From: JBEKVE01 sp049514335
Lineage (GTDB): Bacteria; Actinomycetota; Acidimicrobiia; Acidimicrobiales; UBA8190
Reading direction: 5' to 3'
NCBI GenBank assembly: GCA_049514335.1
Contig: JBEKVE010000207.1
Span: 1-5,419, forward strand
DNA: 5,419 bases
Each line of letters opens with the position of its first letter. Position 1 is the first letter of the stretch. The position numbers and the translations under genes are program-made. Below the pieces are notes generated by a model. It was not told where the DNA came from, made no database searches, and saw only the letters and a program-made list of their open reading frames with translations. Below are positions 4,493 to 5,419 of the stretch, piece after piece.

Positions 4493-5419
4493 TCAGTACG
4501 ACTTGGGCAGCTGCAGCGAGTGCTGGGCCACGAAGTTGAGGATCATCTCGCGGCTCACCGGCGCGATGCGCAGCAGGCGCGTCATCCCCCACATGTCGGC
4601 CAGGCCGAACTCCGACGACATGCCGTTTCCCCCGTGTGTCTGGATGGCCTGGTCCAGCGCCCCGAGGGCCGCCTCGGCCGCCGCGTACTTGGCGAAGTTG
4701 GCCGCTTCCCCGGCGTCGAGGCCGGCGTCGAAGGTCCAGGCCGCCTTCTGGGCCATGAGGCGGGCCAGTTCGACTTCGATCTTGGCGATGGCCAAGGGAT
4801 GGGCGATGCCCTGATGACGGCCGATGGGCGTGCCCCAGACCGAGCGCTCCCGGGCGTAGGTGCTGGCCTTGTCCAGGGCGTAGCGGCCGATGCCGTTGGC
4901 CATGGCCGCCGTCATGATCCGCTCGGGATTGAGGCCGACGAACACCTGGCGTAGTCCGTCACCCTCGGTACCGAGGAGGCGGTCGGCCGGTACCACGACG
5001 TCGTCGAAGAACAGGGTGAACTGATTCTCGGGGGCCACGATCTCCACGGGAATGAGGGTCTTTTCCAGTCCGGGGCTGTCGAGGTCGACGACGAAGAGCG
5101 ACAGCTTCCCGCGCCCGCTCGACTCGTCGACGCCACTGCGGGTCACGACCAGGACGGCCTCGGACTCGTCGCAGAACGAGATGAAGTACTTGGTGCCCCG
5201 GAGGCGGTAGACGTCGCCGTCGCGCCTCGCCGTGGTGGCGATGTTGTGGGAATTCGACCCGGCATCGGGTTCGGTGATGGCGAAGGCCATCTTGAGCTGG
5301 GCGCTGGCGAACCCCGGCAGCCACTTCTTCTTCTGCTCCTCCGACCCGAACCGGGCGATGATGGTGGCACAGATGGCGGGGGAGACGACCAGGAGGAGCA
5401 GGGGACAGCCGTTCGTGCC
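4493..5419 (-). CDS. Acyl-CoA dehydrogenase (FadE-like), 5' partial
   Basis: A flavoprotein that oxidises an acyl-CoA to its enoyl-CoA, passing electrons to electron-transfer flavoprotein in fatty-acid or related acyl breakdown. The 308 visible residues run from the window edge to a TGA at 4495-4493; about 80 N-terminal residues are outside, judged from the usual 380-400. Visible in order are the end of the N-terminal helical domain (ARFGSEEQKKKWLPG, 22-36), the family signature MAFAITEPDAGSN (44-56) opening the middle beta domain, GTKYFISF (75-82), VPADRLLG (143-150), and the C-terminal helical domain with YARERSVWGTPIG (188-200) and HGGNG (262-266). The usual Glu of the EGTSE motif is replaced: the segment reads RIAPVSREM with Pro at 287. 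A glutamate at residue 166 (NPERIM) occupies the position that is the base in isovaleryl- and long-chain acyl-CoA dehydrogenases. The ending LPKSY resembles mycobacterial FadE proteins. The substrate cannot be named. Confidence 0.95.
   Translation of the reverse strand, partial: GTNGCPLLLLVVSPAICATIIARFGSEEQKKKWLPGFASAQLKMAFAITEPDAGSNSHNIATTARRDGDVYRLRGTKYFISFCDESEAVLVVTRSGVDESSGRGKLSLFVVDLDSPGLEKTLIPVEIVAPENQFTLFFDDVVVPADRLLGTEGDGLRQVFVGLNPERIMTAAMANGIGRYALDKASTYARERSVWGTPIGRHQGIAHPLAIAKIEVELARLMAQKAAWTFDAGLDAGEAANFAKYAAAEAALGALDQAIQTHGGNGMSSEFGLADMWGMTRLLRIAPVSREMILNFVAQHSLQLPKSY

Noticed and set aside
3309..4592. Long minus-strand open frame across the Kelch-like and DUF169 genes
   Set aside because: Gly/Ala/Arg-rich with no recognisable domain. 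It crosses an intergenic region and two clear plus-strand genes and a terminator-like hairpin.
3896..4954. Long plus-strand open frame across the DUF169 and acyl-CoA dehydrogenase genes
   Set aside because: Arg/Gly-rich, runs through the convergent gene junction and opposes a clear dehydrogenase sequence.
1..5419. A new multi-gene defence, mobile or biosynthetic system
   Set aside because: No transposase, integrase, toxin-antitoxin pair, nuclease, reverse transcriptase or biosynthetic core enzyme was found. The genes read as unrelated metabolic and accessory functions.

Overview
The window is very GC-rich DNA whose genes nearly always carry G or C at the third codon position. It contains a mycobacterial-type acyl-CoA dehydrogenase, several GTG/TTG starts and promoter-like TAnnnT boxes placed to give leaderless transcripts. 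Together these suggest a high-GC actinobacterium, possibly of the Acidimicrobiia. That placement is inferred from sequence style and was not tested by a search.

Layout, left to right. (1) Bases 1-113 are the last 36 codons of a membrane protein, possibly an ion channel. Its stop overlaps by 4 bases (TTGA) the TTG start of a HAD-superfamily sugar-phosphate phosphatase of the HxpB/YniC type (110-946). The phosphatase ends in a tail made of a 15-base tandem repeat (PGTAA x5). (2) A small conserved-looking 94-residue protein of unknown function (1199 down to 915, minus strand) runs into the phosphatase gene and overlaps it tail to tail by 32 bases. (3) An 87-base divergent promoter region separates it from a two-gene unit: a cysteine-type glutathione peroxidase family protein (1287-1781) and a YjbQ/UPF0047 protein (1781-2200), joined by a one-base TGATG overlap. 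(4) A secreted, probably lipid-anchored Kelch-like beta-propeller protein (2262-3629) follows, with a probable leaderless start. (5) A DUF169 protein with four cysteines (3705-4454) comes next. (6) A GC-rich hairpin separates it from a convergent acyl-CoA dehydrogenase (4493 to beyond 5419, minus strand), whose N-terminus lies outside the window.

The genes do not form one obvious pathway. The only tight couplings are membrane protein/HAD phosphatase and peroxidase/YjbQ. The rest looks like a patchwork of housekeeping and accessory metabolism: peroxide defence, phosphatase repair or sugar metabolism, and acyl-CoA oxidation. No mobile element, CRISPR array, phage gene, tRNA or rRNA was seen. 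I see no convincing new multi-gene system. The points most worth a second look are the repeat tail, the uncharacterised 94-residue protein, the peroxidase/YjbQ coupling, the four-cysteine DUF169 protein, and the relocated catalytic glutamate of the acyl-CoA dehydrogenase.
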